A stretch of DNA of 41,998 nucleotides from positions 1 through 41,998 of the forward strand of contig QKHZ01000178.1 in NCBI GenBank assembly GCA_003249795.1, given 5' to 3'. Below the pieces are notes generated by a model. That model was not told where the DNA came from and did no database searches. It was given only the letters and a program-made list of their open reading frames with translations. The first letter of the stretch is position 1; every line of letters begins with the position of its first letter. The position numbers and the translations under genes are program-made. Of this stretch, positions 8,378-16,242 are shown one piece after another. This DNA is from a bacterium (GTDB taxonomy: Bacteria; Planctomycetota; SZUA-567).

Positions 8378-10110
8378 GATTCATCTCCGGTGGTGGGCTC
8401 TCCAGCTAGCTGCGTGAGTTTTTCAAGAAGCTGCTGTCCCTGTGCCGCGTTTTCTCCAAGAAGACGTGCCATCTGCCGCGAGGTTTCTTCCTGGTGCTCC
8501 AGCAGCGCGCGCGCCTGTAGCGCAAGCTCAGACCGCAGGTGGTCAAGCCGGCTGCGTGTCATCCATGACTCGGTAATGTCGACAAAGATGCCGACGATCT
8601 GATTTTCTTCCTCAAGGCGGTACAGCACCTGATGGCACAGGCGGTGGTAGCGTTTGTGTTCGACCGTTTGCGTGATCGGGCCAGACTGTCGCGCGGCCAG
8701 CTTTTCGAACGGGTCTGCATCCATCAGATAGGAGATCGGTTTTCCGAGTACCCCGTCTGTGCAGAAAAACATTTTGCGGAACGCCGGGTTCATGCTCAGG
8801 ATCTTGAGGTCTTTACTGACCATCAGGATCCCGTTTGGACTGGTTTCTGTGATACGGTCGCTGCGTTGCTCTGCAAGGCGCCGCATCCGCGGGATGCACA
8901 TCTCTTCCTCGGCCATCCCCTCCAGCACGGCAATCGCTTTTTCCCAGCAGCTGTTGTAGCCGCACGCGCCGCAGTTAAGGCGGTCGGCGGGGTCTGCTTT
9001 TCCGGTTCGCGCAAGTACCGCTTCAATCTCCGTATCTGAATATTGTTTGGTCGAAACGGCTTCAGTCTTCATATCGGTTGAGCTGTCGTCGGGGTGCGGG
9101 GCGCTCTCTCCGGTTCCCGGGTTTTCGCGGGAGTAGGCGAGGATCTTTTCTTTGCGGTCAAAGAGGTTATCTTCGCGGCCGAAAGCAGGGCCGTTGATAC
9201 AGCCTTGCGGACAGAAGAGCGGCTCGATCACACGCGCCTCGGGGCTGGTCGCATCAAGCGCCGCCTGCAGGTTGTCGATCCCGCTGACGATGACCATTTT
9301 ACCGTCGGTGTAGTCGGTCGGCATCTGCGCGGTCTTGGCTTCGCCGCCTTCAATCGGAAACAGCCGCGCGTCTTTACCGGGTTGTTCGTCAAAGGCGTCA
9401 TCCGGCATTTCGTCGAGGTTGATCTTCTCGCGCTCGAACCATTCGTCCAGTTCCTCAAAGGTCAGCACGCAGTCGATCAGCCCTGCGTACTCGCCGCGTT
9501 CTGCTTCTTTTTTCTTGGCAACGCACGGGCCAATAAAAATAACTTTCCATCCTTCGCCAAGGGTGCGCTTGATGTGGCGCGCGTGCATGACCATGGGCGA
9601 AGCGACTGGTACTAAACGTCCGGCAGCATCCGGACGGTAACTTTCAATGAATTTGACGACCGCAGGACACGCCCCGCAAAGATTGCCGCAGCTGTCCGGC
9701 TTTTGTTCAAGATAATCGACCGTGGCTTTGGCTGCGTGTGAGGCGCCAACGGCGGTTTCAGCAACGTGCATAAACCCGAGTTTGCGCAGTGCGGCCGGTA
9801 CTGCCGCAGGACGTTTGAATGCGGCGGCAAAGCTGGGCGCGAGGCTGACGGCGACGGGGTCGTCTCCCTCAAGGATACGCACAGCCCGGCCTAAGTCATG
9901 GCGATAGGTTTTAGCCGATTGCGGGCATTCGCGGATACAGGTGCCGCAGCCGATGCACCGGTCATCATCGACATACGCCTGCCCGTCCTTCATGCGGATG
10001 GCTTTGACAGGGCATACGCGCAGGCAGCGGTAGCAGTCGCGGCAGTGGGCTTTGTTGGTGAAAACAACGGGGCCGGCTTCTATATTGTGCGGTTGTGGTG
10101 TTGCACCCAT
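8353..10110 (-). CDS. hydS: Sensory group C [FeFe]-hydrogenase with PAS domain (HydS-like)
   Basis: 585 residues from ATG 10110 (AAAGGGAG upstream); an upstream ATG at 10179 lacks a ribosome site. Order: two [4Fe-4S] ferredoxin motifs (C23/26/29/33; C52/55/58/62), an H-cluster domain, an extra four-Cys Fe-S motif (NCGACGYNSC, about 380-405), a PAS domain (about 420-525) and a C-terminal coiled coil. H-cluster ligands are kept (C148 in GACPAVVKF, C196 in IGPCVAKKKE, C300 and C304 in FCPQGCINGP). The usual TSCCP is CGACP, so the proton-relay Cys is Ala, and the usual Met of MPC is Gly. These changes and the PAS domain mark the putatively sensory group C enzymes rather than a fast catalyst. It lies between the hydABC terminator and the overlapping SpoIIE phosphatase gene. 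Confidence 0.88.
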   Translation of the reverse strand: MGATPQPHNIEAGPVVFTNKAHCRDCYRCLRVCPVKAIRMKDGQAYVDDDRCIGCGTCIRECPQSAKTYRHDLGRAVRILEGDDPVAVSLAPSFAAAFKRPAAVPAALRKLGFMHVAETAVGASHAAKATVDYLEQKPDSCGNLCGACPAVVKFIESYRPDAAGRLVPVASPMVMHARHIKRTLGEGWKVIFIGPCVAKKKEAERGEYAGLIDCVLTFEELDEWFEREKINLDEMPDDAFDEQPGKDARLFPIEGGEAKTAQMPTDYTDGKMVIVSGIDNLQAALDATSPEARVIEPLFCPQGCINGPAFGREDNLFDRKEKILAYSRENPGTGESAPHPDDSSTDMKTEAVSTKQYSDTEIEAVLARTGKADPADRLNCGACGYNSCWEKAIAVLEGMAEEEMCIPRMRRLAEQRSDRITETSPNGILMVSKDLKILSMNPAFRKMFFCTDGVLGKPISYLMDADPFEKLAARQSGPITQTVEHKRYHRLCHQVLYRLEEENQIVGIFVDITESWMTRSRLDHLRSELALQARALLEHQEETSRQMARLLGENAAQGQQLLEKLTQLAGEPTTGDESWEPSTQK

Positions 10111-10198
10111 GGTCCGGCTCCCTTTCGGTTGGTGGTGTTTTGAGAACGTCGTTTCAAGAACGGTCTTTTGTTCAACCACGTATATCGCAGGGAAAAAT

Positions 10199-10237
10199 CG
10201 TTGCGGCAGGCGGCTTGGATTCCTGCCTGCCGCAACG
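10199..10237 (-). terminator. Strong terminator between hydA and hydS
   Basis: Perfect 13-bp stem CGTTGCGGCAGGC (10199-10211) / GCCTGCCGCAACG (10225-10237). Read on the minus strand it is followed by ATTTTTCCC. It separates hydCBA from the downstream hydS-phosphatase pair, which therefore depends on readthrough or its own promoter. Confidence 0.85.
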
Positions 10238-10259
10238 GGATTGCATCAACGCGGTCTAG

Positions 10260-12266
10260 TTACTTTATTGCCTTTTTGATTGCCGTCAAGGCTTCATCTG
10301 CATCACATGCGCTCAGTGTGTGCTCACCGACCGTGACGGTTGTTGTGTTGCCTTTGAGTGAGCGCGGGGAGAACGCTGCGTACAGGTTGACCTTATTTGT
10401 CAGTTTGTTGCCTTTGACGTAGTCGACCAAAGACGCGAGAACCTTCTGTCCTGTTTCAGCCGAGCCGTTTGCGCCGATGGTGACCGTAACCGGCAGATCG
10501 TTTTCTGTTGCATCGACAAGGATCGGCACGCGCGCATCGAAGAACTGGTTGTGCTGCTCATACACTGTGTGCAGCAGGTGATGCGCTTCGTGACCTCCGA
10601 CTTCGCCGAGGTGTTCCTTGTAGGTGTCGACCACAAAGTGGTTGTCCTGGGACTTCTGCACCTGCATGGACTTGTCGACGTTGTAGATGCTCTGCATGCG
10701 GCGCTGACGGATATTGCGGTCGTGTGCGATCGGCTGTCCGGCGCCTGCGATACAACCGCCGGGGCAGGCCATGACTTCGATGAAGTCGTAATGCACTTCA
10801 CCCGCACGGATGCGTTCGCACAGGTCGCGCGCATTCTTCAGGCCGTGGACAACGGCGACGCGCACCTTGTTACCGGCGACGTCGAGTTCAGCTTCGCGCA
10901 GGCTTTCGAGTCCGCGGACTGCCTTGAACTCAACCTTGGTCAGCGGCTTGTTCTCAACCTTTTCGACAACGTAGCGCAGAGCTGCTTCCATCACACCGCC
11001 GGTGGAGCCGAAGATGACGCCTGCACCGGTACCGAATCCGAGCGGCATGTCGAAGGCTTCGGGTTCAAGCTCGTCGAACTGGATACCGGCAGCGCGGATC
11101 ATGCGGCCGATTTCCTGCGTGGTCAGAACGTGGTCAACATCCGGTTGGCCGTCGGTCTTGAACTTGTCGAGTTTGGCTTCCGTTTTCTTTGCGGTACACG
11201 GCATGATGCTGACGACGACGAGGTCTTCTTTGGCTACACCCAGCTGTGCGGGCAGAACCTTTTTCGCGAGGGAGCCGAACATCTGCTGCGGGGATTTGCA
11301 GGAGCTGAGGTTCGGCAAAAAGTCCGGGAAATAGGTTTCTGCAAACTTCACCCAGCCCGGGCAGCAGCTTGTGAACAGCGGCAGCTTTTCGCCCTTGGTG
11401 TAACGGCCGAGGAACTCGTTGGCTTCTTCGAAGATCGTCAGGTCGGCGGTAAAGACGGTGTCGTACACTTCGTCAAAACCGAGGCGCTTGAGCGCTGCGA
11501 CCATCTGGCCGGTGACGACCGCGCCCGGTTCCATGCCGAAGTATTCGCCGAGAGCCACGCGGACAGCCGGAGCGATCTGTGCGACAACGGTCTTCTTCGG
11601 ATTTTCAATTGCTTTCCATACGTCTTCGCGTTCCTGATGCGGGATGAGCGCACCGGTCGGGCAAACCGCAGCGCACTGGCCGCAGTTGACGCATTCACCG
11701 GCGTTGAGGTCGCGCTGGAAGGCCGGGGCCACACACGCGGTTGAGCCGCGGTTAGCGAAGTCGATTGCGCCGATGCCCTGTACTTCGTGGCACACGCGGA
11801 CGCAGTCGCCGCAGAGAACGCACTTGTTCGGGTCGCGCTGGATGGAGTAAGAACTCTTGTCAATCGGCTTCATCTCTTCAAGCTGTTTGAAGCGGATGGT
11901 GTCGACCCCGAGGCGACGTGCCAGGTCCTGCAGTGAGCAGTTTGAACTGCGGGAGCAGGTCGGGCATTCGCGGTTGTGGTTGGCAAGAAGCAGTTCCAGC
12001 GTCACTTTGCGGATCTCGCGGATCTCGGCGGTGTTGGTGCGGATCTTCATGCCGGCTTCGGGCTTGGTGCTGCACGAGGCCATAATCCCGCGGCCTTCGA
12101 CATCCACCAGACACAGACGGCATGCGCCGTAGATACTCAGGTCTGAGTGGTAGCAGAAGGTCGGGATTTCAACCCCGGCGCGGCGGATCAGTTCCAGCAG
12201 GTTGCGGTCGTTGTCAATAACCACTTCCATGCCATCGACGGTGACGGTTTTGGTTTCCACGATCAT
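10260..12266 (-). CDS. hydA: Electron-bifurcating [FeFe]-hydrogenase catalytic subunit HydA
   Basis: 668 residues; ATG 12266 is preceded by AAAGGATAG. N-terminal [2Fe-2S] domain (C38, C49, C52, C65), a His/Cys [4Fe-4S] site (HNRECPTCSRSSNC, about 97-110), two [4Fe-4S] ferredoxin motifs (C149-C159 and C192-C202 regions), then the H-cluster domain with TSCCPGW (299-305), MPCTAKKTE (355-363) and EVMACPGGCIAGAG (C501, C505), and the small-subunit-like segment to about 570. All canonical catalytic residues are present. With HydB and HydC it would oxidise NADH and reduced ferredoxin together to make H2, or run in reverse. An extra 90-residue C-terminal domain (about 575-668) lacks cluster ligands (see findings). 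It is the last gene of the rex-hydC-hydB-hydA run. Confidence 0.95.
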   Translation of the reverse strand: MIVETKTVTVDGMEVVIDNDRNLLELIRRAGVEIPTFCYHSDLSIYGACRLCLVDVEGRGIMASCSTKPEAGMKIRTNTAEIREIRKVTLELLLANHNRECPTCSRSSNCSLQDLARRLGVDTIRFKQLEEMKPIDKSSYSIQRDPNKCVLCGDCVRVCHEVQGIGAIDFANRGSTACVAPAFQRDLNAGECVNCGQCAAVCPTGALIPHQEREDVWKAIENPKKTVVAQIAPAVRVALGEYFGMEPGAVVTGQMVAALKRLGFDEVYDTVFTADLTIFEEANEFLGRYTKGEKLPLFTSCCPGWVKFAETYFPDFLPNLSSCKSPQQMFGSLAKKVLPAQLGVAKEDLVVVSIMPCTAKKTEAKLDKFKTDGQPDVDHVLTTQEIGRMIRAAGIQFDELEPEAFDMPLGFGTGAGVIFGSTGGVMEAALRYVVEKVENKPLTKVEFKAVRGLESLREAELDVAGNKVRVAVVHGLKNARDLCERIRAGEVHYDFIEVMACPGGCIAGAGQPIAHDRNIRQRRMQSIYNVDKSMQVQKSQDNHFVVDTYKEHLGEVGGHEAHHLLHTVYEQHNQFFDARVPILVDATENDLPVTVTIGANGSAETGQKVLASLVDYVKGNKLTNKVNLYAAFSPRSLKGNTTTVTVGEHTLSACDADEALTAIKKAIK

Positions 12267-12301
12267 GGATCTATCCTTTCGTTGGTTTAATGTCAATCAT
12301 C

Positions 12302-14212
12302 TCAGATGCCGACGATGGCGTCGAACTTACATGCGGCTTTACATGCACCGCACTTGATGCACTTGTCCGCGTCGATCACATGCGGCTGTTTCACTTCACC
12401 GGTGATGGCGCCGACCGGGCACTTGCGCTTACATGCGGTACATCCTTTGCACTTGTCGGCGAGGATCTCCGGCATGGCCAGCGCTTTGCACTGTCCGGTC
12501 GGGCAGCGCTTGTCGATGACGTGCGCTTCGTATTCTGCGCGGAAGTATTTCAAAGTTGACAGAACCGGGTTCGGAGCGGTTTTGCCGAGGCCGCAGAGCG
12601 AGCCTTTCTGCACGGTACGCGCAAGCTGTTCGAGGATGACCAGCGTTTCTTCGGTTGCGTCTCCGTTGATGATGTCGTCAAGAAGCGCCAGCATCTGCTT
12701 GGTGCCTTCGCGACAGGGAACGCATTTGCCGCAGGATTCGTTCTGGGTGAACTGCATGAAGAAGCGGGCGACCTGAACCATGCACGTCTTCTTGTTCATG
12801 ACGACCAAGCCACCGGATCCGACCATCGCGCCGACGCTCTTGAGCGAGTCGAAGTCAAGCGGCAGGTCGAGCATCTCTTCGGTGAGGCATCCGCCGGACG
12901 GGCCGCCGATCTGGACAGACTTGAAGCATTCGTCTGTCACACGGCCGCTGTCGTCGGTAACCCCGCCGCCGATGTTCATGACGATTTCGCGCAGGGTGGT
13001 GCCAAACGGAACTTCGATCAGGCCGGTGTTGGCAACGTGGCCGGTCAGGGCGAAGGTCTTGGTGCCGGGTGACTTTTCCGTGCCGCGGCTCTTGTACTTG
13101 TCAGCGCCTTCGCGCAGGATGAACGGGATGCTTGCCAGCGTTTCGACGTTGTTGATGACAGTCGGCTTGCCCCAGAGGCCGCTCTGCGCCGGAAACGGCG
13201 GTTTCGGCATCGGCATGCCGCGCTTGCCTTCGATGGAGGCGATCAGCGCCGTTTCTTCACCACAGACAAACGCGCCCGCACCTTCCATCACGTGTAGGTG
13301 GAAGCTGAAGTCGGTACCGAAAAGGTTGTCGCCAAGAAGCCCTGCAGCCATCGCCGCGTCAACCGCGCGCTGCATGCGTTGCACCGCCAGCGGGTATTCC
13401 GCGCGGACGTATACGTAGCCTTCGTTGCCTTCGATTGCGCGCGCTGCGATCATCATGCCTTCGATCACTGCGTGCGGGTTGCCTTCCATGACCGAGCGGT
13501 CCATGAACGCACCCGGGTCGCCTTCGTCACCGTTACAGATGACATACTTCTTTTCATTCTTCGAGGCGAGGGTGAACTTCCATTTCAGACCGGTCGGAAA
13601 ACCACCGCCACCGCGTCCGCGAAGACCGGAGATTTCGACGACTTTGCAGACCTCTTCGGGCTTGAGTTCGGTCACGGCCTTGCGCGCACCGATGTAGCCG
13701 CCGTGGGCGATGTATTCGTTAATGTCGTCGGGTTCGATGGTGCAGTTTTCAAGAACCACACGGGTCTGGCGGTTGTAGAACGGGATGTCGTCGTTGCCTT
13801 TGCAGTGCTTGTCGGTGCCGGGAACGGTGTAGAGCAGGCGGTCGATGACTTTGCCCTTGGTCAGGGTTTCTTCAACGATTTCAGCCGCGTCATCCGGCTT
13901 GACTTTCACGTACAGCAACCCATCGGGTTCGATACGCAGCAGCGGGCCCATCTGGCAGAATCCCTGGCAGCCACTCTTTGAAATGTGTGTTGCGTCTTTT
14001 GCGTTGTCGTCGTGGATATCGAGTTCGAGAACGGCGTTGACGCCCTTGGCCTTCAACTCTTCCACCAGACGGTCGCGCACCTTCAGCGAGCCGTTGGCAA
14101 CGCAGCCTGTGCCTGCGCAGAGGATGAGTCGGCGGGTCAATTTTTCGGCGGCCTTCTTGTAGTCACCGGCGGTTTTTTCCAAATTCAATGTTTCATTCGC
14201 AGTAACGGTCAT
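12302..14212 (-). CDS. hydB: Electron-bifurcating hydrogenase flavoprotein subunit HydB (NuoF-like)
   Basis: 636 residues; AGGAG lies eight bases before ATG 14212. The N-terminal thioredoxin-like [2Fe-2S] domain has C32, C37, C82 and C86. The NuoF-type core follows, with the FMN/NAD site GRGGGGFPTGLKW, NGDEGDPGAFMDR, and the [4Fe-4S] motif SCGKCVPCREGT plus a later Cys in SLCGLGKTAPNP. The C-terminus carries two [4Fe-4S] motifs (CKGCTACKRKCP and CIKCGACKAACK). This is the full HydB layout of bifurcating hydrogenases, where FMN splits electrons between NAD(H) and ferredoxin. It lies 35 bp upstream of hydA and 55 bp downstream of hydC, in one operon. Confidence 0.95.
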   Translation of the reverse strand: MTVTANETLNLEKTAGDYKKAAEKLTRRLILCAGTGCVANGSLKVRDRLVEELKAKGVNAVLELDIHDDNAKDATHISKSGCQGFCQMGPLLRIEPDGLLYVKVKPDDAAEIVEETLTKGKVIDRLLYTVPGTDKHCKGNDDIPFYNRQTRVVLENCTIEPDDINEYIAHGGYIGARKAVTELKPEEVCKVVEISGLRGRGGGGFPTGLKWKFTLASKNEKKYVICNGDEGDPGAFMDRSVMEGNPHAVIEGMMIAARAIEGNEGYVYVRAEYPLAVQRMQRAVDAAMAAGLLGDNLFGTDFSFHLHVMEGAGAFVCGEETALIASIEGKRGMPMPKPPFPAQSGLWGKPTVINNVETLASIPFILREGADKYKSRGTEKSPGTKTFALTGHVANTGLIEVPFGTTLREIVMNIGGGVTDDSGRVTDECFKSVQIGGPSGGCLTEEMLDLPLDFDSLKSVGAMVGSGGLVVMNKKTCMVQVARFFMQFTQNESCGKCVPCREGTKQMLALLDDIINGDATEETLVILEQLARTVQKGSLCGLGKTAPNPVLSTLKYFRAEYEAHVIDKRCPTGQCKALAMPEILADKCKGCTACKRKCPVGAITGEVKQPHVIDADKCIKCGACKAACKFDAIVGI

Positions 14213-14267
14213 GACTTCTCCTAAAAAACTTTTGATCGTGTCGTTATGATTGCGTCATCGGCTGTGT

Positions 14268-14777
14268 TCAGGCTTTTTCCTGTTCACGCAGCGCACGAAC
14301 CAGTTCCATCGCCTTGTCGGCGGTAACCTGACCGTGGACGTCTTCGTCGATAACCAGCACCGGTGCCAGCCCGCATGCGCCGAGGCAGCTGACCGTTTCA
14401 ACCGTAAAGACCATGTCATCGGATGTTGTCTGGCCGTCTTCGAGTTTCAGTTCAGAGCGGAGTGCGTCGATGATTTTCTGTGAGCCTTTGACGTGGCAGG
14501 CGGTACCGTCGCATACGCGGAAAACGTGCTTGCCTTTGGGGCTCAGTGCGAAGTGCGCATAGAATGTCGCAACACCAAACACCTTCGCCGGCGCCAGTCC
14601 CAGAGAGTTGGCAACATACGCCATGATGTCTTCGGGAAGGTACTTGTACTCTTCCTGTACTTCCTGCAGAATCCGGATCAGCTTGGCCTTGTTCTTGCCG
14701 TTGCGTTCCAGAATCTTGTCCACTTCCGCAAACCGTTCGAGCATGTTTTTTGTTTTTTCCATCGCTGCTTGTACCAT
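14268..14777 (-). CDS. hydC: Electron-bifurcating hydrogenase subunit HydC (NuoE-like)
   Basis: 169 residues from ATG 14777, which has AAAGGAG eight bases upstream; an in-frame TTG further up is less likely. The NuoE-type fold shows an N-terminal helical bundle (ending YVANSLGLAPAKVFGVATFY) and a thioredoxin-like [2Fe-2S] domain with C89, C94, C131 and C135 (VCDGTACHVKG and CLGACGLAPV). It passes electrons next to HydB. The gene follows rex after a 92-bp gap and precedes hydB. Confidence 0.93.
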   Translation of the reverse strand: MVQAAMEKTKNMLERFAEVDKILERNGKNKAKLIRILQEVQEEYKYLPEDIMAYVANSLGLAPAKVFGVATFYAHFALSPKGKHVFRVCDGTACHVKGSQKIIDALRSELKLEDGQTTSDDMVFTVETVSCLGACGLAPVLVIDEDVHGQVTADKAMELVRALREQEKA

Positions 14778-14869
14778 CTCACTCGCTCCTTTCAGCAAGG
14801 GTTTTAATTCTGTAATATCGAATCACTCGTTCCATTTTTCTGTTCAAGCCCTGATGCCTTCAGCGCGTT

Positions 14870-15526
14870 TCATCCGGCGCGTGCAGGCACCCGGCGGTCT
14901 TCCTCAAGCATCCGCCCCATCAGCACCGCAAGGCTTGCCGCCAGTTGCACGCGCTCGACAACCACGCCTTCGGGCACGGTAATCGGCCGCGGGGTGAAGG
15001 CCCAGATCGCGCTCAGTCCCGCGCTGACCATGCTGTCAGCCACTTCCTGCGCGACCTTTTCAGGAACCGTCAGGATGCCGATGTCAATGCTATGGTTGCG
15101 GATCATCTCCGGCATCTGTTCGGTTGTCAGGACGGTTTGTCCCTGAATGCGGGTGCCGATCTTGTGCGCATCATTATCGAAGATACCCATGATCTTCAGT
15201 CCCATCTGTCCGAGCGGTGCGTAGCCGATGATCGCCGACCCCAGATTTCCTGCGCCGACCAGAATCGCACGGGACGGTTCGTTCCATCCCAGCAGTTGTT
15301 CGATCGCTTCCACAAGCGGCAGGATCGGGTAGCCGACGCGTGGGCGTCCGACGACTCCGGTCATTTCGAGGTCTTTGCGCACGCGGATGGCGGTCATGTC
15401 CAGATCCTGTGCGATATGGGTGCAGGAGATATGGCTCTGTCCATCCTGCAGGTGTTGTTTCAGAAGTGTCAGGTAGTTTGGAAACCGCCGCAGGGTGGGC
15501 GCTGGAACCGAGTCTAATTTGGCCAT
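14870..15526 (-). CDS. rex: Redox-sensing transcriptional repressor Rex
   Basis: 218 residues. The second ATG (15526) is preferred because AGGAG is nine bases ahead of it, whereas it directly abuts the first ATG (15535). The N-terminal winged helix (about 10-65, with the recognition part AIRVRKDLEMTGVVGRPRVGY) and the NAD(H)-binding Rossmann domain with GAGNLG (91-96) and GIFDNDAHKIG are classic Rex. Rex leaves DNA when the NADH/NAD+ ratio rises and typically derepresses fermentation and hydrogenase genes. Its place directly upstream of hydCBA makes that operon and rex itself the probable targets. The C-terminus ends with the dimerisation helix LAASLAVLMGRMLEED. Confidence 0.94.
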   Translation of the reverse strand: MAKLDSVPAPTLRRFPNYLTLLKQHLQDGQSHISCTHIAQDLDMTAIRVRKDLEMTGVVGRPRVGYPILPLVEAIEQLLGWNEPSRAILVGAGNLGSAIIGYAPLGQMGLKIMGIFDNDAHKIGTRIQGQTVLTTEQMPEMIRNHSIDIGILTVPEKVAQEVADSMVSAGLSAIWAFTPRPITVPEGVVVERVQLAASLAVLMGRMLEEDRRVPARAG

Positions 15527-15593
15527 GTTGTCCATCTCCTGCGAGAGTTGTTTGAATCTCGAGCGCGTTCCGGTTTTGTGTTTTTATCTCTCG

Positions 15594-15619
15594 TCACACT
15601 GTTAACCGAATCACACTGT
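15594..15619 (-). repeat. Direct repeat TCACACTGT in the rex leader
   Basis: TCACACTGT occurs at 15594-15602 and 15611-15619. Read on the minus strand (ACAGTGTGA) it slightly resembles a Rex half-site TTGTGA. The 17-bp period would put copies on different faces, so a function is uncertain. Confidence 0.35.
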
Positions 15620-15630
15620 AGAAAGAACCA

Positions 15631-15680
15631 ATATCGATATAAATTGCACGAATGACATTTTGATAATAATATATCGATAT
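15631..15680. promoter_or_regulatory. Paired ATATCGATAT palindromes, candidate operators at rex
   Basis: Identical 10-bp palindromes at 15631-15640 and 15671-15680 have centres exactly 40 bp apart, close to four helical turns. One lies in the rex promoter spacer, the other just past the expected transcription start. A degenerate copy, ATATCGAATC, sits at 14815-14824 before hydC. They do not match the usual TTGTGA-type Rex box, so the binding protein is not settled. Confidence 0.45.
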
Positions 15681-15690
15681 CGTTAGTCAA
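15663..15690 (-). promoter_or_regulatory. Probable rex promoter with embedded palindrome
   Basis: On the minus strand TTGACT (15690-15685), a 16-bp spacer and TATTAT (15668-15663) form a good sigma70-type promoter pointing at rex. The spacer contains the 10-bp palindrome ATATCGATAT (15671-15680). Confidence 0.6.
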
Positions 15691-16031
15691 GGCGAAATAT
15701 ATAAAAAATTATCTATAAAAACAAAACGATATTGAGTCTCGTTTTTCTGGGGCTGTTTTTTACGATTAACATGTTCAAATGAAAGAGAATATGATGAAAT
15801 GCGTGTTTTCTGAGGACGGATGTTTCGTTTTAGATCCGGGATCGGGAGAGGATGGTTTTAAACGTGCCACAGCTTTGTTTGTGGCGGGGCTGAAAGTTTT
15901 TGTTTTATGCAGGATTCAGCAGTTTTTTCTGAAGAAATGCTGGACAGGCTTTTTCAGATTGTTTAATTTATAAAGGTTTTGAGGTAATAGACGGATTGGG
16001 GATGTGTGCTTGAAAAAGCAGAATCCATAAA

Positions 16032-16060
16032 CGGCCCGCTGGACTGGCGGACCGTATTTT
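16032..16060 (+). terminator. Terminator-like hairpin upstream of the chorismate-synthase-like gene
   Basis: CGGCCCGC (16032-16039) pairs with GCGGACCG (16047-16054) with one mismatch and is followed by TATTTTT. It looks like an intrinsic terminator on the plus strand, although no secure gene ends before it. Confidence 0.55.
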
Positions 16061-16105
16061 TACATCCCCATGATGATGGTGTGTGATTGCGGGTTGGTGC
16101 ATCTA

Positions 16106-16111
16106 TATAAT
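16106..16111 (+). promoter_or_regulatory. Candidate -10 box of the chorismate-synthase-like gene
   Basis: A perfect TATAAT lies about 130 bp before the start codon and downstream of the terminator-like hairpin. No good -35 box at 16-18 bp is seen, so the assignment is tentative. Confidence 0.35.
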
Positions 16112-16242
16112 GTATGCAGAGCCCGAAGACGTGGTGGGGTAATTGGCGATGGTGCCGCCTCGTTTGAAGCACGGCCGAGCGTTTTTTTTCGCAGTGGCGT
16201 GCCGGTAGGCGGGTGCCATACAAATCAGGAGGAGACAGTACG

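Larger units (their letters stand above)
15527..16242. other. Long regulatory intergenic region between divergent rex and the chorismate-synthase-like gene
   Basis: This region of 716 bp holds the rex promoter and palindromes, AT-rich DNA at 15640-15780, a doubtful 64-codon plus-strand ORF at 15779-15973 without a convincing ribosome site, a hairpin with a T run at 16032-16060, and a TATAAT box at 16106-16111. No conserved protein is recognisable. The hairpin with nothing coding upstream of it on the plus strand leaves room for a small RNA. Confidence 0.5.

Noticed and set aside
8353-10110. Second catalytic hydrogenase
   Set aside because: The altered H-cluster surroundings (CGACP, IGPC) and the PAS domain point to a sensor rather than a bulk H2 enzyme.
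15779-15973. 64-codon plus-strand ORF between rex and the chorismate-synthase-like gene
   Set aside because: No ribosome site at the first ATG, no recognisable domain and no match in style to neighbouring genes, so it is not listed as a gene.
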